Assembly: GCF_004771005.1 (NCBI RefSeq) | Contig: NZ_RQHV01000061.1 | Span: forward strand, 620,001 to 684,000 | From: Leptospira ilyithenensis | GTDB lineage: Bacteria; Spirochaetota; Leptospiria; Leptospirales; Leptospiraceae | Length of the DNA: 64,000 bases | Reading direction: 5' to 3' | Shown here: piece by piece, positions 54,038 through 63,224 of the stretch | Position numbering within the stretch: position 1 is the stretch's first letter | Layout of the letters: each line of letters opens with the position of its first letter | The notes under the pieces: model-generated | What the model was told of the DNA's origin: nothing | The model's input: the letters and a program-made list of their open reading frames with translations, nothing else | Databases searched by the model: none | Made by a program: the position numbers and the translations under genes

Positions 54038-57000
54038 TTACTGAAGGGAAAATGTTTCCTTATCTAATTTCAATTCCATGTGATACATATTTTCGTCTAA
54101 CTTAAGCTTCATCCTACCGCCTAGCTTCGAAATCCGGAACACTAGATTTTCAGTCCCACGACCGGTCTTGTGCTTTTGCAAATGATATCTGGATCCGGCT
54201 TTCATATCCATAAGTATTTCATTATTTTCTAATATAAAATTCCACTTGGATACGCCTTCTCCATACTTTAAATCATTGCTCGTGATTTCATTGACAATGC
54301 TGTACAATTCGATCATACTGTTTTCATTTCTTTGGGAGGAAAAAAAATGAATCAATTTTTCATCCGCTTGAAAATCGAAATCCCTATCCGCGTCGGAATA
54401 ACGCCGAAGCATTACCAAATTGATTCCTTTGATGAAATTTTCACCTAAAAGACCCAGATCTTCTATTTTCAACATCTGATCTCTTAAAATCTGGATGGCG
54501 GCATTTACGTTTCCTATGATTTTTTCAAACAGAACTCTATCCGTTCCTTCTCTGTTCAATAATTCTTCCGACAAAAATTTCAAATCAGTAAGCCTTGCTC
54601 CCAAATGATCATGAAGATCCAAATTGATTCTTTGTCTGACGTGACCCACTGCAATTTTTTTATCAGATTCCCTTTCCAAATGATCCTTATGGCTTTGCAA
54701 TAACCGAAGCATATTATTTACACGAAGCGTCAATTGTTCGTAATCAAAAGGTTTTATCAGATAATCGTTAACGCCGGCGTTCAATGCGGCAACCAAGTCC
54801 TTATCTTGCGTTTTTGCGGTGAGCATTAAGATAGGGAGTTCCAAAGCAGTATAATTCTTTCTGATTTCTTTCGTTGTCTCCAAACCGGAAAGTCTCGGCA
54901 TCATCATATCCAATATAACCGCTTGAAACGAATGACCCGGCTTCAATAATTCAAGTGCTTCCTTGCCGCTTGCAACAGTCACTGCTTGAATCTTTTGCAA
55001 CGAAAGATAGTTTTGAATCACTTGCAGATTGATCGGTTCGTCATCTACAACAAGTATTTTAACTTCTTCATACGAGAACGTTTGTTTTGCGACAAATAGC
55101 ATATCGATCGAAGGCAAAGAGATAAGTTCGTTTGCTTTAATTTCATTTTTGTAATGAGTGATTTTTGAAGTGAGTGTTTTGTCGAACCCTAGTCGATCAT
55201 ATAATATTGGTAATGTGAAATAAAAACGGGACCCTTTTTTCCATTCCGACTCTACACCGATATCTCCGCCGTGCAAGTTCACAAGAGCGCGGCTGATCGC
55301 AAGTCCTAGTCCCGTTCCACCGGAATTGCGCGCATCCCCGCTTTCCACCTGTTCGAAAAAATCAAAAATCCTTTCCTGATTTTTTTCATCGATTCCTATT
55401 CCGGTATCCGTAACACTGATTTCCGCCATCCGATCGGGAAGAATCTTGGCTGTAACGATGATAGACCCTTCTTCGGTAAATTTAACCGCATTGGCAATCA
55501 GGTTCTGTAAAATCTGCTGAAGCCTATTCTCATCGGCGAATAAGGTGGGAAAATCCTCGGGAATCCCGTTCTTTATATTAACTTTTATTAAATCAATATT
55601 TACCTGATTGAGTGTAAGAGTGAAATTAACGGCTTGGTAGAGATCAACTGGAATATTTTTCAAACTAAGATCGCTGTGTTTGAGTTTGGAAAAATCGAGT
55701 ATGTCGTTTACAAGTCGGGAAAGCCTCTCTCCGCTTGTTACGATCATACTCATTTGATCTTCCACGAACTTGGACATAGATCCGCCAACTCCCCTTCTTA
55801 AAGAATCGGCAATCCCGATAATCCCTTGTAAGGGAGTTCTTAATTCATGAGATGTATTTGCCAAAAATTCATCTTTCAGTTTATCAATCGAAATCAAACG
55901 GTCATTGGACTTTTGCAAATCTTCGCTCAATTTTTGAGAGAGATGATAGGAGCTTGCAAATTGTTTGGAAATGATAAATGCTTGGGCCACAAAAAATAAT
56001 GAAATTCCGTAAGACAATATGTAAGTCGTGTTGATGACCATATTCGCATAAAGTATATCGTTTGTGATGAATACGAAAAGTAACATACAAATCACAAGCC
56101 CGATCCACGCACCAACCCGATCATTCCGAATGGCTTGGATCAAAACAAAAACTATGTAAATGCATTCGATAAAAGTCACAATACCGAAGATCGGTATAGT
56201 CTGAGAATAAATATACAAATCGGTGAACAATACTGTCAGACAAAGGAGCAAAAACCCGAACACCAAACCGTACATAACTTTCTTCGAAAATTCGTTGGGA
56301 AATACGGATCTTATAAATAAGGCAAGAACCATCCCGCCTACATAAACGGACAAAAGTTCCAGTATATAACCTAAGTTAAAATCAAATCCGGGTAAAATCG
56401 AATAAAGAAACCGTTCTCCCGTTAAGGCGATTCGAATGAATGCAACGACACCTATAAATGAAAAAAACAGATGGGATAATACTCCCCGAAGCAGTGCAAA
56501 TAGACTAAAATGATAAAAGAATGCAATGCATACCCCTCCACAGATAAATATATCCAACCAAATTGTTTTTTCCCTAACGGAAACGAGATCATCGTGTTTG
56601 CCGATAAAAACTTTTGCCCAAACACCTGATTTGGAGTGGTAAAAATTGGATACTTCTATGACGATCTCATTGGATTCGTTTAATGTTAACGGAGCACTCA
56701 CTCCCGGTCGATACAATGGAATGCTTGTTTCTTTTGTCTTTCCGACGATGCCGCTCGATAATACCTTTTTTCCATTGATATAAAGATTATAAGAAGTGGA
56801 AGCTTCGAGCATCTTGACGGCCATGCTATCCATAGGTTTCTTCAAATATAAATTCATGCGATAGGTCGCATAACCGAAACTAGGATAAGTTGCTTCTTTA
56901 TATTTATATACCGTCCAAGTATCGGGAACATTTTCAAACTGAGGTAAGGATTTGTTTGTTAATTCGGAATAAAGTACATTCCAGTAAAATTCCCACTCTC

Positions 57001-57160
57001 CCTCCAAACTCAAACGTTTTTCCAGGTTCCAATTCTCTCTGAGGTCAAGAATGCCTTCTTTCACCAAAGGCGGTTTTTCAATCAAAAACAATTGTTTGCA
57101 TTGAACGCCGAATAAAATCACGATCAAGCAGATCCATTTTCTTTGAAGAAATGAAGACAT
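54038..57160 (-). CDS. Hybrid sensor kinase: 7TMR sensor, HisKA, HATPase, receiver and second NarX-like transmitter
   Basis: 1040 residues. A periplasmic 7TMR-DISMED2-like domain (about 40-190; SLEGEWEFYWN, SFGYATYRMNLYL) is followed by seven TM helices (about 205-400). HisKA has FLANTSHELRTPLQG near 440. HATPase has the N box NLIANAVKFTEEG, DTGIGI, and GGTGLGLAI. The receiver (about 705-820) has Asp in AVILDMMMPRLSG and LIKPF. The last 200 residues hold a HisKA_3-like motif DLHDHLGARLTDLKFL (near 845) and an ATPase-like tail with an N box (IVNEITSNDLKYGEG) and GRGTENL but no clear DxGxG. Two transmitter modules in one chain are unusual. Confidence 0.88.
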   Translation of the reverse strand: MSSFLQRKWICLIVILFGVQCKQLFLIEKPPLVKEGILDLRENWNLEKRLSLEGEWEFYWNVLYSELTNKSLPQFENVPDTWTVYKYKEATYPSFGYATYRMNLYLKKPMDSMAVKMLEASTSYNLYINGKKVLSSGIVGKTKETSIPLYRPGVSAPLTLNESNEIVIEVSNFYHSKSGVWAKVFIGKHDDLVSVREKTIWLDIFICGGVCIAFFYHFSLFALLRGVLSHLFFSFIGVVAFIRIALTGERFLYSILPGFDFNLGYILELLSVYVGGMVLALFIRSVFPNEFSKKVMYGLVFGFLLLCLTVLFTDLYIYSQTIPIFGIVTFIECIYIVFVLIQAIRNDRVGAWIGLVICMLLFVFITNDILYANMVINTTYILSYGISLFFVAQAFIISKQFASSYHLSQKLSEDLQKSNDRLISIDKLKDEFLANTSHELRTPLQGIIGIADSLRRGVGGSMSKFVEDQMSMIVTSGERLSRLVNDILDFSKLKHSDLSLKNIPVDLYQAVNFTLTLNQVNIDLIKVNIKNGIPEDFPTLFADENRLQQILQNLIANAVKFTEEGSIIVTAKILPDRMAEISVTDTGIGIDEKNQERIFDFFEQVESGDARNSGGTGLGLAISRALVNLHGGDIGVESEWKKGSRFYFTLPILYDRLGFDKTLTSKITHYKNEIKANELISLPSIDMLFVAKQTFSYEEVKILVVDDEPINLQVIQNYLSLQKIQAVTVASGKEALELLKPGHSFQAVILDMMMPRLSGLETTKEIRKNYTALELPILMLTAKTQDKDLVAALNAGVNDYLIKPFDYEQLTLRVNNMLRLLQSHKDHLERESDKKIAVGHVRQRINLDLHDHLGARLTDLKFLSEELLNREGTDRVLFEKIIGNVNAAIQILRDQMLKIEDLGLLGENFIKGINLVMLRRYSDADRDFDFQADEKLIHFFSSQRNENSMIELYSIVNEITSNDLKYGEGVSKWNFILENNEILMDMKAGSRYHLQKHKTGRGTENLVFRISKLGGRMKLKLDENMYHMELKLDKETFSLQ

Positions 57161-57710
57161 CTTAAGTATGTTTTAAATTCAGATTCCAATTCAGGAAACT
57201 ATTTTACTGGAATAACATGACAGTAGATTCCCTTTTCATGAATGAAACCCAATCTTTTACTACTCGTTCGAGTGATAATGGGGAACGCCAAATCCTGCAA
57301 TAAATTGATAAAATTGCGAGACAAATCTTTTTCATGAAAAAAGCTTTGGTTCCGATTCTTTCAAGAATTCGATTATCGTAACAAACATTATAGTAACGAA
57401 TAACACCAGTTTGTGTTCAGATAAGCGGGACTTTTCTCTTCACCTCGTATCCCTTCGGGAAAACCCAGATTTTAAGTAATTCTACCTAGATTTTACAAAA
57501 AGAAAGTTTGTCTAAAATGGGCCATATTCAAGGCAAAACTGCGGAAATTTGGAATCATTTTCCATAAAAGGGAAAAACTGCTCCTTACAAGTATTATATT
57601 TTCTTAATTGACAACAATCTAATTTGCTCATATTTTTAATTCCTCTTGAAAACAGCCTCTCTTTTAGATTTTTCCTCGTCTACTTATCTTCCCGGGATGA
57701 TAGAATCATA
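57161..57710. other. Divergent intergenic region between two kinase genes
   Basis: About 550 bases between the hybrid kinase start and the ATG of the next kinase. The only strong signal is the promoter at 57608-57636 (listed separately). No protein-like frame, tRNA or repeat was recognised. A GTAAC direct repeat near 57378 and 57392 was seen but has no clear meaning. Confidence 0.5.
57608..57636 (+). promoter_or_regulatory. Sigma-70-type promoter of the 57.7-kb kinase gene
   Basis: TTGACA at 57608-57613 and TATTTT at 57631-57636 with an exact 17-base spacer. Transcription would start near 57643 and give a leader of about 68 bases before the ATG at 57711. Confidence 0.6.
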
Positions 57711-59180
57711 ATGGAAACAGCTACATTCTTAAAAAAGAAGATCTTACTGGTTGAGGATGAAGCCATTATTGCGATGGCGACAAGTAGGCAGTTAGAAGAC
57801 TCGTTTCATATCGTTACTGCTTCCAGTGGCACCAAAGCAATCAACTACATTCGATCGTCCGAAGACCAAATTGATCTCGTACTTATGGACATTGACCTAG
57901 GGCATGGAATGGACGGAACCGAAACGGCAAAAGAGATTTTAGAAATCCGGGACATTCCCATTATTTTTGTCTCCTCCCATATGGAGCCGGACATTGTAAA
58001 AAAAACTGAATCCATCACATCGTACGGTTACGTATTAAAATCCTCCGGAATCCATATCTTGGCCGCTTCCATACGAATGGCGTTTCGTCTGTATGAAGCA
58101 AGAGTTCATGTACTTGAAAAAAATTCGGAACTTGCCGTTACATCCGAAGAACTGGAAGCAGCTAACAGGCAATTGGTTGATTCCGATATAGAACTTAGAA
58201 ATACGGCGGATAGGTTTAGAAGCACCTTGGATTCCATGATAGAAGGTTGTCAGATTGTCGGGTATGATTGGACTTATCTATATATCAACGAAAGTGCTGC
58301 AAAGTACGGAAGAGGAGCTATCAGTGATTTTTTAGGCAAATCAATGTTTGAATGCAATCCCGGTATCGAAAAACAGGAGGTTTATCGTATTTTTGCCTCC
58401 TGTATGAAAAATAGAGAGTACTGTCACAGGGATATTGAATTCTTTCATTCGGACGGAAGCAAAAGTTATTTTGAATTCAGCATCCAGCCCATCAAGGAAG
58501 GTTTATTCATCCTGACCTACGATGTTTCCGAAAGAAAACAAATGGAGGAGAAACTGGCAAATCTCCTCTCTTTCAAAGACACTCTTATGATAGAATTGCA
58601 ACATCGCGTAAAAAATACATTAGCAGTCGTTAGCAGCTTACTCCATCTTGAATCTGCTAAAATAGAAGACAAAGAGATCAAAAATATTTTCAAAAATACG
58701 GAAACCAGAATTCTCGCTATGGCGGGAATCTATGAAATGTTGTACAACGATACGGGAAGTGAATTGAATCGGATTCAATTCGACCATTATGTAATGAGAT
58801 TGTGCAAGACTCTCGCAAATGCTTATAACATTGACGATAAGATTCAAATTCGCTATGACTTGAACCAAGCGGAAATGGATTTGAAATTAGCAGTCGTTTT
58901 GTGCTTAGTCTTAAATGAACTTTTAATGAATTCGATCAAACATACTTACCTGGAAAACGGAAAAGGTGAAATATTCGTTTCAGTAAAATCAGTCTCCGGA
59001 AATTTAATTTTGAAAGTAATCGACAATGGAACCGGATTCACCGAACCCAAGACGAACGAACAGTCGGGAATCGGCCTCTCTCTAGTTCAGCTTTTAATCA
59101 AACAAATCGGAGGAGTGATTGAAATTCAAAACGCAAACGGGATTTCCGTTTTGATTGAAGTTCCTCTTTCCTATCAGTGA
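57711..59180 (+). CDS. Response regulator/histidine kinase: REC-PAS-HisKA_2-HATPase
   Basis: 489 residues from the ATG at 57711; an in-frame codon at 57624 would overlap the promoter and add a non-domain stretch. The receiver at about 10-125 has EDE, Asp in DLVLMDIDLG and GYVLKSSG. A short coiled coil leads to PAS (about 175-290). Then HisKA_2 has LMIELQHRVKNTLAVVSSLLHL near 308, and HATPase has LNELLMNSIKHTY, DNGTGF and GIGLSLVQ. HisKA_2 kinases of this type are often soluble and pass phosphate to separate regulators. No partner gene is adjacent. Confidence 0.88.
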   Translation: METATFLKKKILLVEDEAIIAMATSRQLEDSFHIVTASSGTKAINYIRSSEDQIDLVLMDIDLGHGMDGTETAKEILEIRDIPIIFVSSHMEPDIVKKTESITSYGYVLKSSGIHILAASIRMAFRLYEARVHVLEKNSELAVTSEELEAANRQLVDSDIELRNTADRFRSTLDSMIEGCQIVGYDWTYLYINESAAKYGRGAISDFLGKSMFECNPGIEKQEVYRIFASCMKNREYCHRDIEFFHSDGSKSYFEFSIQPIKEGLFILTYDVSERKQMEEKLANLLSFKDTLMIELQHRVKNTLAVVSSLLHLESAKIEDKEIKNIFKNTETRILAMAGIYEMLYNDTGSELNRIQFDHYVMRLCKTLANAYNIDDKIQIRYDLNQAEMDLKLAVVLCLVLNELLMNSIKHTYLENGKGEIFVSVKSVSGNLILKVIDNGTGFTEPKTNEQSGIGLSLVQLLIKQIGGVIEIQNANGISVLIEVPLSYQ

Positions 59181-59184
59181 AGAT

Positions 59185-59778
59185 CTAAAGATATAAAATC
59201 TCATCCAATCTTCGAACCATATGAGTGGCGAGATTTTTGAATGGAAAAATTCCTTTCGGATCAATGTAAACTGTTTCAACTCCTGCGGAAATTCCCGCTT
59301 CCAAATCATAAAGATAATCACCGATCATCAGAGTATCTTCAGGTTTTGCATCCCAAAGGTTCAATAGATTTAAAATTCCATTCGGGCTTGGTTTTGGTTC
59401 CGCATGTTCCCTGCACAAAATAAATTCGGATGAAAAATATTCGCCGAGGCCGGATGCCTTAAGCGTTTCAATGGAATTTGCGAAACAATTTCTGGTCAGG
59501 ATTCCCAACTGATGCGACTTACCCTTTATTTGTTTTAATAACTTCGGAGTTCCTGGCGAGGCGGTCGCTTTCTTTGCGATGTTTAATTCGATTTCGTTGA
59601 GATGAATGTGTTTTGTTTTCGCTTCCTCAGGGGCAAGACGACCGATTGAAGTCAGAATATCCGAATCCATCGGCAAACCAAGCGCAAGCTTAATTGCATC
59701 GAAATCATGCATCGCAAGAGTCAGAGTACCGTCCATATCGAAAATCCAGTTTTTTTTTGTCTCGAGTAATCCCATCAT
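59185..59778 (-). CDS. HAD-superfamily hydrolase
   Basis: 197 residues with all HAD motifs: I FDMDGTLT (nucleophile Asp near 14), II GILTRN, III Lys in EPKPSPNG, IV MIGDYLYDLEAG. The helical cap is small, as in phosphoglycolate phosphatase-like enzymes. The substrate is probably a small phosphate ester. It lies 20 bp after mobA at the end of the molybdenum cofactor unit, though a direct role in that pathway is not established. Confidence 0.85.
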   Translation of the reverse strand: MMGLLETKKNWIFDMDGTLTLAMHDFDAIKLALGLPMDSDILTSIGRLAPEEAKTKHIHLNEIELNIAKKATASPGTPKLLKQIKGKSHQLGILTRNCFANSIETLKASGLGEYFSSEFILCREHAEPKPSPNGILNLLNLWDAKPEDTLMIGDYLYDLEAGISAGVETVYIDPKGIFPFKNLATHMVRRLDEILYL

Positions 59779-59798
59779 AATCCTTAGTATAACATTGA

Positions 59799-60404
59799 TT
59801 ATAAATCCAATCCGGTATTGATATTTCGAAAATAAACTTCCTCTTCCGAAGGGAGAGTTAAAATCTTCGGAGTCATCTTCGCCAATCTCTTTTGCAAAGA
59901 AAACTCACCGCCTGCATCAGTTTCGAAACTTCGGAACCAATCGGATAAACAATGGGAAGAATAAATCCCGCAAATCGGCTCAATACCGGTCTTAGACCGA
60001 TAAAATACGCCGGAGTCTTCGAAGAGAAAAGAATCTAACAACCGCTTCAAGGTTCTGATCCTTACAAACGGCATATCCACCGGCAGAAAGAGAATTGATT
60101 TTTCGGAAAACCCCTTCCCTTCCAAAAATTTCCAAGAAGATAATATTCCTTTTAAGGGACCTTTCACAGGTATATCCGCATCAACAATCAACGATTCGGA
60201 AGGGAGGTATTTCGAGTATTCGGAAATTTGTTCCACTCTGAGAGATACGTAAACTTTTTCCGTAAGAATTCCGATCCTTCGTACAGTCTTTTTTAGAAAA
60301 TTAGAATATTCTCCGATTTCTATAAGCCCTTTGTCCCTACCCATTCGCCGACTGTATCCTCCGGCTAAAATCACAGAGATAGTATCAGTGTTTGTGGGTC
60401 TCAT
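59799..60404 (-). CDS. mobA: Molybdenum cofactor guanylyltransferase
   Basis: 201 residues. The nucleotide-binding start is ISVILAGGYSRRMGRDKGLIEIG. LPVDMPFVR supplies the metal-binding Asp and TGIEPICGIYSSHC the product region. MobA links GMP to molybdopterin to give the MGD cofactor used by DMSO-reductase-family enzymes, which fits the oxidoreductase at the end of the window. It overlaps moaE by 20 bp. Confidence 0.85.
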   Translation of the reverse strand: MRPTNTDTISVILAGGYSRRMGRDKGLIEIGEYSNFLKKTVRRIGILTEKVYVSLRVEQISEYSKYLPSESLIVDADIPVKGPLKGILSSWKFLEGKGFSEKSILFLPVDMPFVRIRTLKRLLDSFLFEDSGVFYRSKTGIEPICGIYSSHCLSDWFRSFETDAGGEFSLQKRLAKMTPKILTLPSEEEVYFRNINTGLDL

Positions 60405-60828
60405 CTTGGCAGCCCTTGGACCACTCGGAACTTCCGTCTATATAATACTCTCTCTTCCAAATGGGAACTTCATGTTTGACACGGTCAATGATATATCGGT
60501 TGGCAAGATACGCTTCATCCCTATGGACGGCACCGGTGGTGACGATCACCGCAACTTCACCAATATGCAAAACCCCGAGCCTATGGATGCAATCTGCAAA
60601 CTGAAGATCCCATTGTTTCTTTGCATCATTTATGATATCGCCGATCATTCGGTTTGCCATCTCGGGATATGCTTCGTATTCCAAATGAGTGACTTGTCTT
60701 CCTTCATTAATATTACGAACAATTCCTGCAAAAAAAACATAACCTCCCATGGAGGGTAAATCGGGAAACCGTTTTGGAATTTCCAAGCTTTCCTTTTGGA
60801 TGTGGTTTGGATAAGTTTTCGTATTCAT
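60385..60828 (-). CDS. moaE: Molybdopterin synthase catalytic subunit
   Basis: 147 residues. Family markers are GGYVFFAGIVRNINEGRQVTHLEYEAYPEMA, HRLGVLHIGEVAVIVTTGAVHRDEA, and the catalytic Lys region KHEVPIWKREYYIDGSSEW. It transfers sulphur from MoaD thiocarboxylate to cyclic pyranopterin monophosphate. It starts 1 base after the moaD stop and overlaps mobA. Confidence 0.93.
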   Translation of the reverse strand: MNTKTYPNHIQKESLEIPKRFPDLPSMGGYVFFAGIVRNINEGRQVTHLEYEAYPEMANRMIGDIINDAKKQWDLQFADCIHRLGVLHIGEVAVIVTTGAVHRDEAYLANRYIIDRVKHEVPIWKREYYIDGSSEWSKGCQDETHKH

Positions 60829-60829
60829 T

Positions 60830-61072
60830 TTATCCGCCGCTAGAAGGAGGAAGGACTGCGATCACTGCACCGTCAAAGATACTTTCTTCTTCACTAACGA
60901 TCGTTTGGTTGATGGCAAATCGACTGATTTTCAATAACGAGGATGCCTTTGGATTTTGGTTTTGCAAATAAAGCTTTAGATCCGAAAGAGTATGAACTCC
61001 TTCCAAAGTCAGATCCTCGTGAGCGGGGAAAAAATCCTTCATTGCCGCAAAACAAAGTAATTGAATTTTCAT
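60830..61072 (-). CDS. moaD: Molybdopterin synthase sulphur carrier subunit
   Basis: 80 residues, ubiquitin-like beta-grasp protein ending in the required Gly-Gly (AVLPPSSGG). The C-terminal Gly is adenylated by MoeB (encoded at 62.2 kb) and converted to a thiocarboxylate. It begins immediately after the moaA stop and ends just before moaE, so the three are co-translated. Confidence 0.92.
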   Translation of the reverse strand: MKIQLLCFAAMKDFFPAHEDLTLEGVHTLSDLKLYLQNQNPKASSLLKISRFAINQTIVSEEESIFDGAVIAVLPPSSGG

Positions 61073-62074
61073 CTAACCTCCAATGAATTTCATCGAAAGC
61101 TCCGATCCAGTAAAAAACTTCTTCTTGGTTCGCATGGCTGCTTGCAAAACAAGATCCAAATCCGAACTTTCTTCCGGCAGATCGAATGAAGTTTCATCAC
61201 TCAGGCATCCGTAGATTTTCCCCGTTGCATCCATGCGCAACCGATTGCAACCTTCGCAAAACGGCTCCGAATGATTTGCAATGATTCCGAAAATATAACC
61301 TTCCTTGGTTCTGCTGTAATTCGCAGTTGAATCGGAAGCTGTAAAGTAAGGAGCGAATTCATATTCCTTGCCGATTGTATTTCTAATCTCTTCGGAAGAA
61401 TAAAAGAACTCGGAATGTTCCTTTTTTAACGGCCCCATTTTCATAAATTCCAAATACCGGACGGTGATCCCCCGTTTTCCAAACCAATCTAACAAAGGTA
61501 AGATTTCATTTTCATTATAACCTTTCAAAACAGTGCAATTGACCTTTACTTCCAAACCGATCTCTTTGGCTTCCTCCACACGGGATAACAATCTGGATAA
61601 AGGAAGTTTGCGATCACTGATTTTTTCAAAACCCGATTGAGAAAAGGAGTCAACGGAAAAATTCATCCTTGTAAGTCCTTTCGACTTCATCTCTCGGATG
61701 AGTCCGTCGGCAAAAAAGCCGTTGGATGTAACAACGATTTCACGAATGCCCAGATCATAGACTCTCTCAACCAATTCAGGGAGTTCTTTGTGAAGGGTCG
61801 GTTCCCCTCCGGTTAAGTGGACTTCCTTTATATTGATTTTAGTTCTAAGTAATTTTAATTTTTGTGTCAATAATTCGGGACTTAAAAAATGATAATGAGA
61901 CCTGTCCTCGGAAAGAGAGGATCGGTTTTTAGGAGCGCAATATACGCAAGCAAAACTGCAATGAGAAAGAACACTCACTCTTACGACTTCGAATTTTCTT
62001 GTTTCAAGTTCCACTCTAAGGTCTATATTGATCCTCTTTTCCCAACTGAAAACAAAAATTGATCGGACTATCAA
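61073..62074 (-). CDS. moaA: GTP 3',8-cyclase
   Basis: 333 residues from the ATG at 62074; a GTG about 20 residues further in (VELETRKFEVVRVSV) would give the more usual length of N-terminus and cannot be excluded. The radical-SAM cluster CSFACVYC is followed by the GGEPTL SAM motif. The second [4Fe-4S] site near the C-terminus is CEGCNRLRMDATGKIYGCL. The enzyme makes the first pterin intermediate of the molybdenum cofactor. It leads the moaA-moaD-moaE-mobA-HAD unit. Confidence 0.94.
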   Translation of the reverse strand: MIVRSIFVFSWEKRINIDLRVELETRKFEVVRVSVLSHCSFACVYCAPKNRSSLSEDRSHYHFLSPELLTQKLKLLRTKINIKEVHLTGGEPTLHKELPELVERVYDLGIREIVVTSNGFFADGLIREMKSKGLTRMNFSVDSFSQSGFEKISDRKLPLSRLLSRVEEAKEIGLEVKVNCTVLKGYNENEILPLLDWFGKRGITVRYLEFMKMGPLKKEHSEFFYSSEEIRNTIGKEYEFAPYFTASDSTANYSRTKEGYIFGIIANHSEPFCEGCNRLRMDATGKIYGCLSDETSFDLPEESSDLDLVLQAAMRTKKKFFTGSELSMKFIGG

Positions 62075-62090
62075 TATTAATCCGTTGCCG

Positions 62091-62132
62091 AATTGAAATC
62101 ATTTTCAATTTTTCCTTGCTTGAAAATTTCAA
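62091..62132. promoter_or_regulatory. Paired inverted repeats between moaA and moeB
   Basis: Two related palindromes lie in the 76-bp divergent region: AATTGAAA-TCAT-TTTCAATT (62091-62110) and TTGAAAATTTCAA (62120-62132). Both carry TTGAAA/TTTCAA half-sites, with centres about 25 bases apart. This suggests a dimeric regulator controlling both molybdenum cofactor units. Confidence 0.5.
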
Positions 62133-62150
62133 TCGGATTCCTTTCTATTT

Positions 62151-63224
62151 ATGAGTCCTGAAGAGGAAAGTTTTTTCAGAAGGCAGATCAAAGTCCCTGA
62201 AATAGGAAAAGCCGGTCAGGAAAAATGGAAAAAATCCTCGGTTCTTATCATCGGCCTGGGAGGACTAGGTTGTCCTGCTTCCCTATATCTGGCTCTCTCG
62301 GGAGTGGGAAGACTGGGCCTTGTGGATTTCGATCGCGTGGAACTCTCCAACTTGCATCGACAAACATCGTTTACACAAAATGATATAGGCAAACCGAAAA
62401 CGGATGTGGTTTCCCGTTTTTTAAATGATAGAAATCCCTGGGTCAGACTGGAAACTTTCTCCACCCATATTACTAACCAAACAGACCCGAAGTTATTTGA
62501 ATCCTGGGATTTGATTTTGGATTGTACGGACACGATCTCTTCAAAATATGCGATCAGTGATTTTTGTTTGCACAAATCCAAACCGCTCGTCACCGCTTCG
62601 GTCTTTCGCACGAGTGCTCAGCTTGCCGTTTTCTCTGGCAAAGGAAGACCGTGTTACCGTTGTTTGTATCCCCATCTGGAGGAAGGTGATACTCCCAGTT
62701 GTTCCGATGCGGGGGTCCTCGGAGTGCAAACTGCAATAGCCGGAACCTACCAGGCATCGTTTGCTCTTCGTTATCTGTTGAAACCGGATACTACCGATAC
62801 GGACAGGATCTATTCATTGGAATGGGATTCACCTTTGTTATTCGAGTCAAAAATCAATCCCGATCCCCATTGCATTTCCTGCGGAGAGAAGAAAGATCTT
62901 TCAAAATCGAAAGAACAGGCTTTGGAAATCAGTGCGGAAGACTATTGGAACTCAAAGTCCATAGATACGATTCTTATGGATGTGAGAGAATCGGATGAAA
63001 TGGAATCAAATCCCATCCCCGGTTCGATCTTATTTCCTCTCTCCCGTTTGGAAAAAGAGGAAATGCCCGAACTATCCGGTTATAAAAAAATCATCTGTAT
63101 TTGCGAAACAGGAGTCCGTTCCAAACAAGCACTTCGGTTTTTGAAAACAAGCACGGAAAACTACTCCTTAATCGGAGGAAGAAGATCCTTACAAAATTTT
63201 CTACAAAACCGAAATACGATCTAA
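62151..63224 (+). CDS. moeB: MoeB/ThiF-type adenylyltransferase fused to a rhodanese domain
   Basis: 357 residues. The E1-like domain has the nucleotide loop LIIGLGGLGCPASLYLALSGVG, DFDRVELSNLHRQTSF and DCTDTISSKYAI. It has a zinc site of two CxxC pairs (CYRCLYP, CISCG). The C-terminal rhodanese (about 265-350) has ILMDVRESDEME and the persulphide Cys in ICETGVRSKQALRFL. The fusion activates MoaD (and possibly ThiS) and supplies sulphur. It is divergent from moaA and converges with the oxidoreductase, overlapping by 4 bp. Confidence 0.92.
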   Translation: MSPEEESFFRRQIKVPEIGKAGQEKWKKSSVLIIGLGGLGCPASLYLALSGVGRLGLVDFDRVELSNLHRQTSFTQNDIGKPKTDVVSRFLNDRNPWVRLETFSTHITNQTDPKLFESWDLILDCTDTISSKYAISDFCLHKSKPLVTASVFRTSAQLAVFSGKGRPCYRCLYPHLEEGDTPSCSDAGVLGVQTAIAGTYQASFALRYLLKPDTTDTDRIYSLEWDSPLLFESKINPDPHCISCGEKKDLSKSKEQALEISAEDYWNSKSIDTILMDVRESDEMESNPIPGSILFPLSRLEKEEMPELSGYKKIICICETGVRSKQALRFLKTSTENYSLIGGRRSLQNFLQNRNTI

